From the NCBI GenBank assembly GCA_964522015.1, contig CAZFST010000016.1:1-64000 (forward strand): 64,000 nt of DNA, given 5' to 3'. The notes below the pieces were generated by a model. The model worked only from the letters and a program-made list of their open reading frames with translations. It did not search any database and was not told the origin of the DNA. This stretch comes from QQWI01 sp964522015. GTDB taxonomy: Bacteria; Bacillota; Clostridia; Peptostreptococcales; Acidaminobacteraceae. Positions 1 to 9,276 of the stretch are shown here, in pieces. The position numbers were made by a program, and so were the translations under genes. Positions within the stretch are counted from its first letter, which is position 1; every line of letters begins with the position of its first letter.

Positions 1-35
1 TATCTCTTTATGGGATCCCTTCTAATTTAGAATCG

Positions 36-137
36 CTATGAATAATTCGGGTTTAATGCATTCAATACAGATGCCCGTGTGAATTTAACAATTGCAATAT
101 TGTTATGAATTTCTAAGTAAAAGGTATTTTCAGACAT
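36..137 (-). pseudogene. Crotonase (enoyl-CoA hydratase) N-terminal remnant
   Basis: The minus strand reads 33 codons from an ATG at 137 to a TAG at 36. Residues 2-30 align with the first 30 residues of the intact crotonase at 29342-30124 (shared NTF.LEI.NNIA and VLNALN), but with several substitutions, so this copy is older than the near-identical pair at 25-30 kb. Similarity stops after the LNALN motif and no catalytic part follows. An AGGA-type ribosome binding site precedes the ATG. Homology is seen directly; calling it a decayed third copy is inference. The start codon lies inside the last codons of the WecB remnant. Confidence 0.75.
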
Positions 138-492
138 TAACTTTCCTCCAAACTACCCGATTCACATAATCCACATAAGAAAGAATGATTCGTACCACCT
201 TATCCGACACGTTTGGTATGCTATAATCAGCCACCAATCTCAGATTACCCTTCTCCTGGGTCTCTAAAATCTTTAGCCCCTGAAGGAGTCTTTCCTTCTC
301 AAGCCCCACCATCATCACAGACGCCTCTTCCATGGCCTCAGGTCGCTTATGAGTCTGCCTGATATTCAGCGCCCTAAGCCCATAATTGAAGACTCTTCGA
401 TAATGGTACCACTATCGCTAACCCCAATTACAGCTCGCACTTCCAACTGTAATCGCACATAGTCATTAACCCAAGGAGCTTAAGGGTCCACT
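130..492 (-). pseudogene. C-terminal remnant of CapG/WecB-type UDP-HexNAc 2-epimerase
   Basis: The last 67 codons (130-333) match the C-terminus of the intact epimerase at 10516-11637 closely (shared EEASVMMVG, PNVSDKV, SYVDYVNRVVW). Further upstream the similarity continues in shifted frames: an SDSGTI.EE segment near 385-410, a DYV.LQ segment near 430-455, and an LK.LGL stretch near 470-490. At least two frameshifts and in-frame stops separate these pieces, so this is a broken gene. The end reads ...VVWRKVNV rather than VVWGK, because it runs into the start of the crotonase remnant. It looks like the scar of a second polysaccharide or crt junction flanking the locus. Confidence 0.8.
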
Positions 493-665
493 TGAAGAAT
501 GTTTGAAAATTGGTAGTTAACAGACTTAAACTTCTGATACTTAGGTGAAGGAACATTATCATAGGCCCATAGTCCTAGAGGAGTGTAATTAGAAATAAAA
601 AGTGTTGAAAATTGAAAATGCTTATTTTGATTACGAAGTAGTAGATGCGTTTTAATTGAGTTCAT
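480..665 (-). CDS. Unrecognised 61-aa ORF fused to the epimerase remnant
   Basis: I do not recognise this protein. It begins at an ATG with a very strong ribosome binding site (AAAAGGAGGTCATTGTT before the start), so it was probably the start of a real gene. The protein is rich in aromatic and polar residues, with no obvious membrane segment or motif. Its last codons run into the decayed WecB-like sequence and it ends at a stop there, so it may be a truncated 5' end joined to the pseudogene by a deletion. A fragment of a transposase or of an unrelated accessory gene are both possible. Confidence 0.35.
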   Translation of the reverse strand: MNSIKTHLLLRNQNKHFQFSTLFISNYTPLGLWAYDNVPSPKYQKFKSVNYQFSNILQVDP

Positions 666-947
666 AACAATGACCTCCTTTTCCGGAGAGTTCTTGTTTG
701 GTAACTCAACTATAACCGGAAAATATGGGCTATTATTTTTTTATTTGATAGCGGTGAAAATCTTTGAAATAGCAATGATGTAAAACATTTTTTTGGGTCT
801 AATACTTTACACTACTACCTAACATGGTTGGAGAACTAGCAGACTTAATAAGTGTGTATTTCCTTATCCTAATAGTAACTGCATACAAAGTCATATGTGA
901 TACTTCTATTCTTAAAACGTTGTAACATTATTTCAACCAAATGAATA
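666..947. other. Intergenic stretch, nothing clear
   Basis: AT-rich DNA between the wzx stop and the small ORF. I see no convincing hairpin terminator after wzx and no RNA gene. Confidence 0.5.
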
Positions 948-2189
948 CTATTTAATTTTTAATGTATAGAATCTTTGCAGAATGACTAAAAAAACAAAAG
1001 AAGTTATGCAATATGAAATTGATTCTCCAATAGGGCCAAATCGATTTATCAACAAAATAGATAGTACAACATAAAGAATAGTTGATAGAACAGTAAAAAG
1101 TATATTCCAACGGACAAACGCTTTCGATACTAATACATACTCAAAAATCAAAGAAAAAATTTTAAAGAAGTCTCCCACAATATGATAAGTTAAATATTTC
1201 TTCATTGCGATAAATTCACTTGTAAAAAACAATTGAATAACCAAATCTTGCGTTAAATAAACGAGAATCAACCCTACACAGGTTAGAGATAAAATAATCC
1301 TGGTTGTTAATTTAACTTCATCTACCAATGCTGGTTGTTCCTTCAAACTTGATATTCTGGGTAGAAAATACGTTGTCAAAATCGTTATTACGATCGATAT
1401 ATATATATTCGAAATATTCCAAACACTTTGCACATACCCAGCTTCCATTGCAGAAGTTGCCTTAACAATTGAACCCCGAATTATCATTAGACCCACAGGA
1501 ACACATACTAGTGAAGCTGCACTCATCAATGAGTAGGATGAAAGTCTCTTTATTTGCAACATATTCACTTTTATTTTATGAACGTCACAAGGTACTTTTG
1601 TAACATATATAAAAAACAGTAGATTAGGTATAAATATAATTACTTGTAATCCAACAGAATTTATTAGTGCTCCAAATAATCCGAAATTAACAGTGATAAG
1701 AATGGATAGTAACATGTTAAGAACACTTGCAACTATTCCTGATATAATCACGGCTTGAGTATTTCTGTAACCAACGATTATGGAAGTAAGAGTAGTATTC
1801 ATACCATAAAATATAATACACACACCAAAAGTAACAAACACTGGCTTATAAAGAGCAGATAGTAGTATTGTGCTTGCTAACGTCTCGCTAAAAAGTGTAA
1901 TTATGACCCCCAATATAATAGAAACAAAGAGTGTTAATTTTATTGAGCTTGCTAAGACGCTTAGCTTACTTTTTTCATCATCGTATTCAGCAATTAATTT
2001 TGTTACTCCCGTAGATGTTGCTAAATTCGAAAAGCTCCCCAACATAGCGGTAAAATTTGTGAAGTTTCCAAGTAAAGCCACCCCAGAAGGACCGACATAA
2101 ATAGCTAAAATTTTAATCGTAACTAAATTTGTAACAATTCTTAGAATTGATGAGAATCCCATCCACACGCTAGTTTTAAACAAATTCAT
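948..2189 (-). CDS. wzx: Wzx-type polysaccharide flippase
   Basis: This 413-aa protein is almost wholly hydrophobic, with about twelve predicted membrane segments, the usual size and layout of MOP-superfamily lipid-linked oligosaccharide flippases. The N-terminus (VGPSGVALLGNF, GVTKLIAEY) and the TTYFLPRISSL stretch in the middle resemble the WzxE branch. It would move undecaprenyl-pyrophosphate-linked repeat units across the membrane. An AAAAGGAT ribosome binding site precedes the ATG. It is the last intact gene of the polysaccharide locus. A second, MurJ-like flippase gene lies at 20778-22007, so the locus has two flippase candidates. Confidence 0.85.
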   Translation of the reverse strand: MNLFKTSVWMGFSSILRIVTNLVTIKILAIYVGPSGVALLGNFTNFTAMLGSFSNLATSTGVTKLIAEYDDEKSKLSVLASSIKLTLFVSIILGVIITLFSETLASTILLSALYKPVFVTFGVCIIFYGMNTTLTSIIVGYRNTQAVIISGIVASVLNMLLSILITVNFGLFGALINSVGLQVIIFIPNLLFFIYVTKVPCDVHKIKVNMLQIKRLSSYSLMSAASLVCVPVGLMIIRGSIVKATSAMEAGYVQSVWNISNIYISIVITILTTYFLPRISSLKEQPALVDEVKLTTRIILSLTCVGLILVYLTQDLVIQLFFTSEFIAMKKYLTYHIVGDFFKIFSLIFEYVLVSKAFVRWNILFTVLSTILYVVLSILLINRFGPIGESISYCITSFVFLVILQRFYTLKIK

Positions 2190-2268
2190 TATTTTATCCT
2201 TTTAAAGAAAATTGTATTTTAATGTATCTTATTGCTGCTAAATCCACAATTACTACTACTGAGTATGC

Positions 2269-3423
2269 TTATTCATTTAGATTCAGATCAATATTTGAAT
2301 TTTGTATAATATAGGAAATGGCTTCATTAATATTCTCCAACTCTAAAACAAAGGATTTACCTTTTAATTTAGATATAATTTTCACAAAAAAAGGAATGCT
2401 TAAAATTTGTTGTTTGAGTCTCCGACTGAGCTTACTCAGAATACTTTGCTTTGGTTTTGGTAAAGACATGTACTCATCGGCAATATCATTTCTTAGATTT
2501 TCATAACGTTCCCATATGCGTTGATAGAGTTTACTTGAATCAAAGTCAAACTTAAGATCACTTCTTTTCATGTCGTCCAAAGCATGCATAAGACTATCTG
2601 CCCAAATTGTTTCGTCCGAAAAAACCCTTGGTATGTTGTTTGACCAAACATATTCACCTCTACCAACAAATTGTGGTGCATCTTCAAGTCGACCATTGGT
2701 AAGGTTCTTAACTGCTTTTCCTGAATTGCTTTTAGGTGATATCCCAGAAATAGTCAACGGGAAATCAATATACGTTACTTCTTCAATAATTAGTGATAGC
2801 GCTGTTACACCATATATATCTGGAACTAAACCACCAAAATACGCTCCGCAAATCTGCTTAATCTGATTAACCTTTTCTCTCAATACAATGCCATGATATA
2901 CTTTGGGAAGATAATAATTTATATAATCCAAACATCCATTGTTAAGCAATTTCACCAGCTGCTCTTGGCAATTGTGTTTAGTAAATTCTCCTGTAAATCT
3001 CTCTATAAGCAATCTACCACGACATTGAGTTGAGTAACTCTGTGGCCAATAATAAATTGCTTTAAGTTTTGACACAACTGCCTCAATTTGATTTTTATCC
3101 GCCCAATGTGCTACCTTTGTAATCATTGGGTGTACAGCATCGTCATCACCAATGAAACAAATATACTTCCCTTGAGCAGTTTCTAGGGAAAGATTGAAGT
3201 TGCCAATTATTGACATTAACTTATCTGAATGTTTATAAATCACTCGATTACTTTTAATCAGATTACCAAGCTTGAGTTTAAGATCATCAGTTTTACTATT
3301 ATCATGAACTATAATCTCAGTATTTTCAAGTTCTAGTCCCGCTAGTGCATTAATTGTCTGATATGCAACAACAGCGTTATCTTTTGTAGGTACTATTATT
3401 GATAAAATAGGGCTTGTTTCCAT
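2269..3423 (-). CDS. GT2-family glycosyltransferase
   Basis: A 384-aa protein with a GT-A fold: the N-terminal strand LSIIVPTKDN (residues 7-16), the VHDNS motif after it and a metal-binding GDDD near residue 93 are typical of family 2 glycosyltransferases. The C-terminal third has no clear motif and ends with a basic stretch, perhaps membrane-associated. It should add one sugar of the repeat unit at the cytoplasmic face; donor and acceptor cannot be read from sequence. The ribosome binding site is weak. The 470-bp gap upstream separates it from the rest of the operon, so it may have its own promoter. Confidence 0.8.
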   Translation of the reverse strand: METSPILSIIVPTKDNAVVAYQTINALAGLELENTEIIVHDNSKTDDLKLKLGNLIKSNRVIYKHSDKLMSIIGNFNLSLETAQGKYICFIGDDDAVHPMITKVAHWADKNQIEAVVSKLKAIYYWPQSYSTQCRGRLLIERFTGEFTKHNCQEQLVKLLNNGCLDYINYYLPKVYHGIVLREKVNQIKQICGAYFGGLVPDIYGVTALSLIIEEVTYIDFPLTISGISPKSNSGKAVKNLTNGRLEDAPQFVGRGEYVWSNNIPRVFSDETIWADSLMHALDDMKRSDLKFDFDSSKLYQRIWERYENLRNDIADEYMSLPKPKQSILSKLSRRLKQQILSIPFFVKIISKLKGKSFVLELENINEAISYIIQNSNIDLNLNE

Positions 3424-3895
3424 ATAAAAATTTGTATGGTCATTTCATAAGAATAAACATACACTCCTTTCTTTTTATGATCTGAAGCATTTATAGTCCG
3501 ATGAGTCTTGAGTGCTCATATCAACCCAATTTATGATGATTAAGCCAAAAACTTTTAATGCTACTTACATAAGCTTATTATTCTCTTACTAATAAAGCTC
3601 TGGAGTAGCATACCATAACAGTTTTTTCATTATAGTAATTGAAAAAAATCCTTATCAGACCAACTATGAATAGTCAAGTCTAAAATCAACGAATATTTGT
3701 TGAATCAAAGATTTTAAAATTGAGTGACCTTAACTTAGCATTCTTCAAAGTGCAATTTTTCGATTGCTTTATGGACAATGTAAATCTACAATTATATGCA
3801 AATAACAAGAAAAAAACATGAGTTATATGCGTTTATAACTAAATCTGAGTGTCGCCTTATAGCGTCACTAGCACGGCATATTTATTATACATTCA
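3424..3895. other. 472-bp intergenic gap inside the polysaccharide locus
   Basis: AT-rich DNA, unusual because neighbouring genes of the locus overlap or nearly touch. A short plus-strand ORF here is the shadow of the formyltransferase end plus spacer and has no ribosome binding site. No hairpin terminator, RNA gene or protein homology is visible. It may mark a place where a gene was lost or where two gene blocks were joined. Confidence 0.45.
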
Positions 3896-4702
3896 CTATG
3901 GCGCCATATATTGGGTGTAAAATATTTTTCCTTGAACATTTAAAGGTTTCATATAACCTTCCCTTGAAGATAGAACAACATGTATTTTCTTTTCGTCCTC
4001 CAGATAAAAAGCTGGTTCAAATCCAGGGAAATCAAATGCCCTTACGAAATCATGTATATAGTTGATATTCCAATTTAAATCAATCTTTTTTTCAGGTAGA
4101 TCTGAATTCTTAAACATCCTAATTCCTTCTGTCGGTGGCTCATAAGTAAACACTTGCTCATATGCGATTCTTGGCAACCACTCTGTTATCAAATCTAATG
4201 CAAGATTATCCAGTTTATTAAATAGTGAATAAGCGGTATCATTCTCTTCAATCGGAACTGCTCTAGAAGCGGCAATAGGTCCCACGTCGAGTTTTTCAAC
4301 CATCTTGTGTATTGTAGTACCATGATAATGGATACGATCTACTTTTGAATTTAATATTGCATGTGTTATGGTATTTCTGCCTTTTAATCTAAGATTATAC
4401 GCATGATGAATATTCCAGAATCCCTTTTGTGGAATGTTTAAAACCGCTTTAGGAACAAGCTCATGATAGTTTACCGAAATGCCTAAATCAAAGGTCTTTA
4501 CAAGTAAATCTGATACCGAAAACTCTGGTATATTATACTTTTCACACAAATCTCTGGGGTCTCGACTCCAATATCGGTGTCCATCAAGGGGATACAAACA
4601 CGCACCAATTACCTCATAGCTACCTGATTCAAGTATCCATTCTAGTGCTCTGTAACCCAAATCTCGGCATCCCAAAAAAACAATTTTGCTTTTGTCGCTC
4701 AT
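3896..4702 (-). CDS. Sugar-nucleotide N-formyltransferase
   Basis: This 268-aa protein belongs to the methionyl-tRNA / sugar formyltransferase fold that uses N10-formyltetrahydrofolate. The catalytic triad appears as N97-x-H99 in WNIHHAYNLRLKGRN and D139 in KLDVGPI, both standard positions. The length fits sugar formyltransferases (such as the VioF and ArnA N-domain types) rather than Fmt, which is longer. ATG at 4702 is preferred over a GTG at 4708 because an AAAGGA site stands 8 nt upstream. Its place just after two aminotransferase-family genes suggests it formylates the amino sugar they help make; the substrate is inferred. Confidence 0.82.
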   Translation of the reverse strand: MSDKSKIVFLGCRDLGYRALEWILESGSYEVIGACLYPLDGHRYWSRDPRDLCEKYNIPEFSVSDLLVKTFDLGISVNYHELVPKAVLNIPQKGFWNIHHAYNLRLKGRNTITHAILNSKVDRIHYHGTTIHKMVEKLDVGPIAASRAVPIEENDTAYSLFNKLDNLALDLITEWLPRIAYEQVFTYEPPTEGIRMFKNSDLPEKKIDLNWNINYIHDFVRAFDFPGFEPAFYLEDEKKIHVVLSSREGYMKPLNVQGKIFYTQYMAP

Positions 4703-4734
4703 AGTCACGATCCTTTACTTTATTCTCAGAAGCC

Positions 4735-5790
4735 TTATAAATTAACCCACCATCCGCTTGGAATCGCTAAAAACCTTGAATAAAACTCATTCACGCCTTT
4801 TAGATTTGTTTTCTCTCCAAATATGCTATAGCAATTATTGTTTAAATGAACACTAGAAGCACTATAGCCTAGATTCCTAAACTTCTGAAACATTTCTGAC
4901 TTTGATGGCGTTAACATGCCATAAACCCAGTAATTAGGATTAATCTCTTCTCGGGATAACGCTTTAACATCACTTAAGTTCTCACGAATAAAAGAGTCCC
5001 AGTATATAGCATTTCGTCTTTGTTTCAGCAATAACTCATCTACGTTGTTTAACTGCTCTATTCCGATATACGCATTAACATCACTCATCGTTGCACTATA
5101 GCCAATTGTATCAATATCGCATAGTGGACTTATCTCACCAAGTGCATCTCTAAAAATCGCTCTCCTAATGCCACAATCTCGAATATAGAGACTCGTTTGC
5201 GCAATATCATGGTCCTTAAAGCATACTGCTCCACCATCAATTGTATTAGGTATTCTTACTGGGTTAAAAGAGAATATGGTAGCATCTGTTCCAACATTTC
5301 CAAGTATTTTTCCTTTATATGTGCCACCAAATGCCTCAATGCAATCGTCAATTACGGGAATTGAAAACTTTTTACCAATTGCATTAATCTCGTCAATGTA
5401 TCCTATATAACCACAGTAATGATTATGGATAATCGCCTTAGTTTTTGAAGTTATGTTTTTTTCTAAATAATCAGGATCTAAAGTTCCAGTTGTCGGATCC
5501 ACATCGGCCCATTTCACTTTGATACCAGAAGCTATCAATGGTTGTGTTGATGCCAGACATGCCATTGGCGAAAGAATAATCTCATCACCATAACCTATAC
5601 CAAGAGTTGTTAAAGTGACTGATATAGCCATGTTGTAAGAATTTGTTACAATCACATCCTTAACTCCAAGAAAATCACTAAGCCTTCTTTCGAATTCTCG
5701 TCCGTATTTTCCATAAGCCAATTGACCACTTTGTAATATATGATTTATATTGGGCAGTGTTGGCATGTACGGTTTAAACAATGGAATCAT
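4735..5790 (-). CDS. DegT/DnrJ/EryC1-family protein with the PLP lysine replaced by Arg
   Basis: A 351-aa member of the sugar aminotransferase family, paralogous to the next gene upstream (both begin IPL.KPY.P and share TIDGG and IP.GWWV). The motif that should carry the Schiff-base lysine reads SFNPVRIPNTIDGG, with Arg179 (codon AGA) where the paralogue has Lys184 in SFQAIKHLTTIDGG. The aspartate that contacts the PLP ring nitrogen (D149 in VIDDC) is kept. It ends right after GWWV, shorter than the paralogue. Start at 5790 follows an AAGGATGGTAAG site, 1 bp after the upstream stop. It may be a pseudoenzyme partner, or a ColD-like enzyme, in which His replaces this Lys. Confidence 0.8.
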   Translation of the reverse strand: MIPLFKPYMPTLPNINHILQSGQLAYGKYGREFERRLSDFLGVKDVIVTNSYNMAISVTLTTLGIGYGDEIILSPMACLASTQPLIASGIKVKWADVDPTTGTLDPDYLEKNITSKTKAIIHNHYCGYIGYIDEINAIGKKFSIPVIDDCIEAFGGTYKGKILGNVGTDATIFSFNPVRIPNTIDGGAVCFKDHDIAQTSLYIRDCGIRRAIFRDALGEISPLCDIDTIGYSATMSDVNAYIGIEQLNNVDELLLKQRRNAIYWDSFIRENLSDVKALSREEINPNYWVYGMLTPSKSEMFQKFRNLGYSASSVHLNNNCYSIFGEKTNLKGVNEFYSRFLAIPSGWWVNL

Positions 5791-5791
5791 C

Positions 5792-6883
5792 TTACCATCC
5801 TTCTTTGATAACATTCACAATCTTCTCACGTGCATTATCATCAACCCACCAACCGCATGGTATGTGGACAAATTGAGAATAGAAGTCGTCAAGATTGGAG
5901 AGTTCAGAACTAGATTTGAAAACATCATGTCGGTCATTTCTTAAATGCAAAGGCGATGCACTTATGCCATTGGCTTCAAGATGTTTTATAAAATCATCTC
6001 GTCGATTCACCTTTAAAGTATATAACCAGTAACTTGGTTCAGTGTTTTGATAATATGGGATTAGAGTTACACCTTCAATGTTTTGTAAATTACTATCGAA
6101 GAATTTTCCGTTTTCAATATATCTCTGTACGTTAATGTCTAAAAAGCGTAATTGAACACTGCCAATTGTTGCATTAACATTATTCATATGATACTTGTAA
6201 CCCGCTTCTTCGATATTATTATCCAATCTTGGTATTTGTTTATCCAATCCAAACCATCTTAGTTTCCGTGCTCTAACATAATCTTCTTCACTGGATAAGC
6301 ATATAAGACCACCATCAATTGTTGTTAAATGCTTAATTGCCTGAAACGAAAAACAAGTGTATTTAGAGTTGTTACCAACCATTTGACCATTATACTTGCT
6401 AAGAAATGCATGGGCGGCATCTTCAATTACAGGAATATCATATCTTGCAGAGATCTCGTTGATACGATTCATATCACAAACCATACCTGCATAGTGAACC
6501 ACAATAATTGCTTTAGTTTTACTTGTAATACACTTCTCAATAGATTGTGGATCTATTAAACCTGTGTCTCTGTCCACATCTGCAAATACAACATTAGCTC
6601 CTGTTAAACATATTGTCGTGTTAGTGGGCTCCGCGGTTAATGCTGTACTAATTACCTCGTCGCCACTAGATACACCAGCAAGCAATAGGGCTATATGCAA
6701 AGCAGCAGTTCCAGAGTTTAAAGACAAACAATAAGGGTTGCCAATTATATCACTTATCTCTTTCTCAAAGAATTTAACCTGGTCACCTTCGGCAATATAC
6801 CCAGAATAAATCACTTTTTCTAGTTCTGGAATCAAAACCTCTTTAGGTGGTAAATATGGTTTAATTAATGGGATTAGGTCCAT
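5792..6883 (-). CDS. DegT/DnrJ/EryC1-family sugar aminotransferase
   Basis: A 363-aa fold-type I PLP enzyme that should transfer an amino group, usually from glutamate, to a keto-sugar nucleotide. The PLP lysine is K184 in SFQAIKHLTTIDGG, the ring-contacting aspartate is in VIEDAAHAF (154-155), and the SLNSGTAALH stretch (54-63) is the phosphate-binding region. ATG at 6883 is chosen over an ATG 9 nt upstream, which sits directly against the AAAGGAG site. It is followed 1 bp later by a paralogue lacking the lysine and then by a formyltransferase, so the three probably act on one amino sugar. Confidence 0.85.
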   Translation of the reverse strand: MDLIPLIKPYLPPKEVLIPELEKVIYSGYIAEGDQVKFFEKEISDIIGNPYCLSLNSGTAALHIALLLAGVSSGDEVISTALTAEPTNTTICLTGANVVFADVDRDTGLIDPQSIEKCITSKTKAIIVVHYAGMVCDMNRINEISARYDIPVIEDAAHAFLSKYNGQMVGNNSKYTCFSFQAIKHLTTIDGGLICLSSEEDYVRARKLRWFGLDKQIPRLDNNIEEAGYKYHMNNVNATIGSVQLRFLDINVQRYIENGKFFDSNLQNIEGVTLIPYYQNTEPSYWLYTLKVNRRDDFIKHLEANGISASPLHLRNDRHDVFKSSSELSNLDDFYSQFVHIPCGWWVDDNAREKIVNVIKEGW

Positions 6884-6909
6884 AATAATCATCTCCTTTG
6901 TATTAAATA

Positions 6910-8172
6910 TTATTTTTCGTTTTCTTCCATTATACTTGTATAAATTTTTTGCAAGGTTTTTATATTTCTTGAACGATCGTGGATTAGTAAAGCTTGTTCT
7001 CTGGACAACTCAGAAAAGTTCTTAGCCAAATCATTGTTCGAAAAAATTTCACACACATAATATGCTAACATATATGGCGCATCATGCTGATACAAGAATC
7101 CATCATAGCTCTGCCTTACCCGATCCGTAACGCCGCCCACAAAAGAAGCTACAGATGGCACACCTAACATTCGGGCTTCGCTTAAGGAGTTAGATTCATT
7201 TTCAATGGTTGACGCTGAAACAAACACATGGCATTTTAAAAACTCATCACACATTTGATTTTCATTTAGCATACCCAAGAAATCGACTTTATTACTGAGT
7301 TGATATTTATTTATGATTTTTTTTATGTAGAGACTATAGTATGTTTGTAAAACCGGACTTACATTAATAAAATTTTTACCGCTAACTTTTACTTTTGCAT
7401 CTGGAAACCGCTTTAGAATAATCGGCATTGCTTCCAAAAGCGTATGAAAGCCCTTAACTGGATATTGTGCTTGGCTGATGAAAATGGTGTGCTTATCAAT
7501 CTGATTAAAATCCCATTTTTTTTCATAAAATGGCTCTCTTAATGTTTCATAGCAAAAGTGATATTTTGCATCCTTGTTTATTTGAGTGGAACATGCCTTA
7601 TCCCACGTGGTTCGCCCAATAATATGCTGAGTATTCAAAATAGTCTTTTTTTCGTTAACTGCTCTCTTTTGGTATATCTTTTTAAGACCTGAAATATTGT
7701 CTCTAAGCAATAAGGTGCGAAACGTATGACCATAAATCGCATGCAACGGCAAATTAGAGTACAAGTGTTGGGCGATAATAGAAACCATGCCTTGTATAGA
7801 AACTACAGTTCTTATTTGTTGTCTTTTGCATGCGTTAGACATGGCAATTGAATGTGCCAGTTCTGTTCCATGGATGTGAACTAGATTAGGCTTTTCATCT
7901 TTAAGTATCTCTAAAAATACCTCATTCTGATCAATCTTTTGCTTATTTTTGTCCAAAATTGTTTTAAAAGAGTAGTAAGTGATCTTCTCTCCGCTGATTC
8001 TCGTACCTTCTTCTAACTTATTATGTGGAAATACAATCACTAACTCCAGATTGTTGATTTCAGAAAGAATTTTTGATGCATTGACCAACCATCCTCCCAG
8101 GGGCACTACAGGATCGGATAATTTTGCAGCAACTTCAGGTAGCATTATATTAACAATCCAGAGTATTTTCAT
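6910..8172 (-). CDS. GT4-family glycosyltransferase
   Basis: This 420-aa protein has the two-domain GT-B layout of retaining family 4 enzymes. The C-terminal domain starts near FISQAQYPVKGFHTLLEA and carries the E-x7-E signature in ENESNSLSEARMLGVP; the N-domain has NLVHIHGTE. It should transfer one sugar of the repeat unit. An AAGGTG site precedes the ATG and the gene lies 26 bp from the next. Donor sugar not predictable by eye. Confidence 0.85.
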   Translation of the reverse strand: MKILWIVNIMLPEVAAKLSDPVVPLGGWLVNASKILSEINNLELVIVFPHNKLEEGTRISGEKITYYSFKTILDKNKQKIDQNEVFLEILKDEKPNLVHIHGTELAHSIAMSNACKRQQIRTVVSIQGMVSIIAQHLYSNLPLHAIYGHTFRTLLLRDNISGLKKIYQKRAVNEKKTILNTQHIIGRTTWDKACSTQINKDAKYHFCYETLREPFYEKKWDFNQIDKHTIFISQAQYPVKGFHTLLEAMPIILKRFPDAKVKVSGKNFINVSPVLQTYYSLYIKKIINKYQLSNKVDFLGMLNENQMCDEFLKCHVFVSASTIENESNSLSEARMLGVPSVASFVGGVTDRVRQSYDGFLYQHDAPYMLAYYVCEIFSNNDLAKNFSELSREQALLIHDRSRNIKTLQKIYTSIMEENEK

Positions 8173-8253
8173 TTTTTCACCTTATTCTGTGTAAGAGCAA
8201 AGTTAAACTAGTACAAACCCTGCTTTTTAGTAACCGATAGAAATCAATCTAAA

Positions 8254-9276
8254 CTATTTAAAAAGTATCACTTTATATATGCCATAAAACTCTGCCCAAG
8301 TAGGATTCATGAAGAATGATAGATACCTCATTAGATACACGCCAAAAATAAACACAAACACCAAGTATCGTTTCCACTTTACTTCAATTCCAGAGATGAG
8401 TTTAGAGATAACAACGACCATAAATATTTCAAAGTACATTGCAAATCGAGAAAGCATAGCAAGTTTTAAAGCTAACAAGGTAATCACATTGAAGACTATG
8501 GCAAGTTTCCAAAATATCACATCTTCTTGTTTAGCCTTTTTCAAATTCAACAAAATAATCAAGAAAAGGCCAGCTGATATGATTGTCGTTCGCATACTAC
8601 TCACCAAACCGTCAAGATAGTAGTGTTTATAAAAAGGATAATACACAATTACTTTACTAATTACATAATCAAAGATTGGCGTGGTCAGCAAGATACTCAA
8701 AACACCTAAACCTATAGACAAAAACCGCTTGCCTATAGGCCTATCATTTAAAATAAAGTAAATTGGGAATAGTAAAATGGCAGTGCTGTGAAAACCAGCA
8801 GCTACTAGTATAGCTACACAATAACCCCCAAATTGTCTTTTCTTTGCAAACAATATTGCAATCACAAAACAGCAGAGCGCTAGAGTTTGGCGAATACTCG
8901 ATAAGTGAATCAATAGCAAATACGGATTAATTAGTAAGACCGATAATCCTAACCAATACTCTTTAACTTTCAGAGCTTTCTTAAACAAGAGATAAATAGT
9001 AAAGATGTAAAATACACTCCACATAAAAATGAACAGCTCAAAGTTTGGCACTATTTGATTCACCCACTTAAAAAGAATATCCGTTGATCCCCAAGCAAAC
9101 TGACCGTTATTTATCATATTGTGTATCAATAAATAACCACTGTAATCATTTCCGTATTCAAAACGCAGTGAAAGTACAAGAACTAATGAGAGGAAAGAAA
9201 AAATATAAAAAGGATAGTACTTATTAAATATTGGCAGAGCCAGTATTATAACCAAGAAGAATATAAGGTGTATCAT
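8254..9276 (-). CDS. EpsG/Wzy-type polysaccharide polymerase
   Basis: A 340-aa polytopic membrane protein with about ten hydrophobic segments. The motif SLRFEYGNDYSGY near residues 41-53 and the overall length fit the EpsG family, which polymerises lipid-linked repeat units outside the membrane. The start codon overlaps the stop of the upstream glycosyltransferase by 4 bp, so it is translationally coupled. The locus also carries an O-antigen-ligase-family protein (18712-20778); this one is the better candidate for the polymerase. Confidence 0.8.
   Translation of the reverse strand: MIHLIFFLVIILALPIFNKYYPFYIFSFLSLVLVLSLRFEYGNDYSGYLLIHNMINNGQFAWGSTDILFKWVNQIVPNFELFIFMWSVFYIFTIYLLFKKALKVKEYWLGLSVLLINPYLLLIHLSSIRQTLALCCFVIAILFAKKRQFGGYCVAILVAAGFHSTAILLFPIYFILNDRPIGKRFLSIGLGVLSILLTTPIFDYVISKVIVYYPFYKHYYLDGLVSSMRTTIISAGLFLIILLNLKKAKQEDVIFWKLAIVFNVITLLALKLAMLSRFAMYFEIFMVVVISKLISGIEVKWKRYLVFVFIFGVYLMRYLSFFMNPTWAEFYGIYKVILFK

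Noticed and set aside
480..665. Insertion-sequence fragment
   Set aside because: No transposase motif, inverted ends or target duplication could be seen.
3796..4065. Plus-strand ORF of 89 codons in the gap after the GT2 gene
   Set aside because: No ribosome binding site; more than half of it is antisense to the formyltransferase, and the protein has no recognisable feature.
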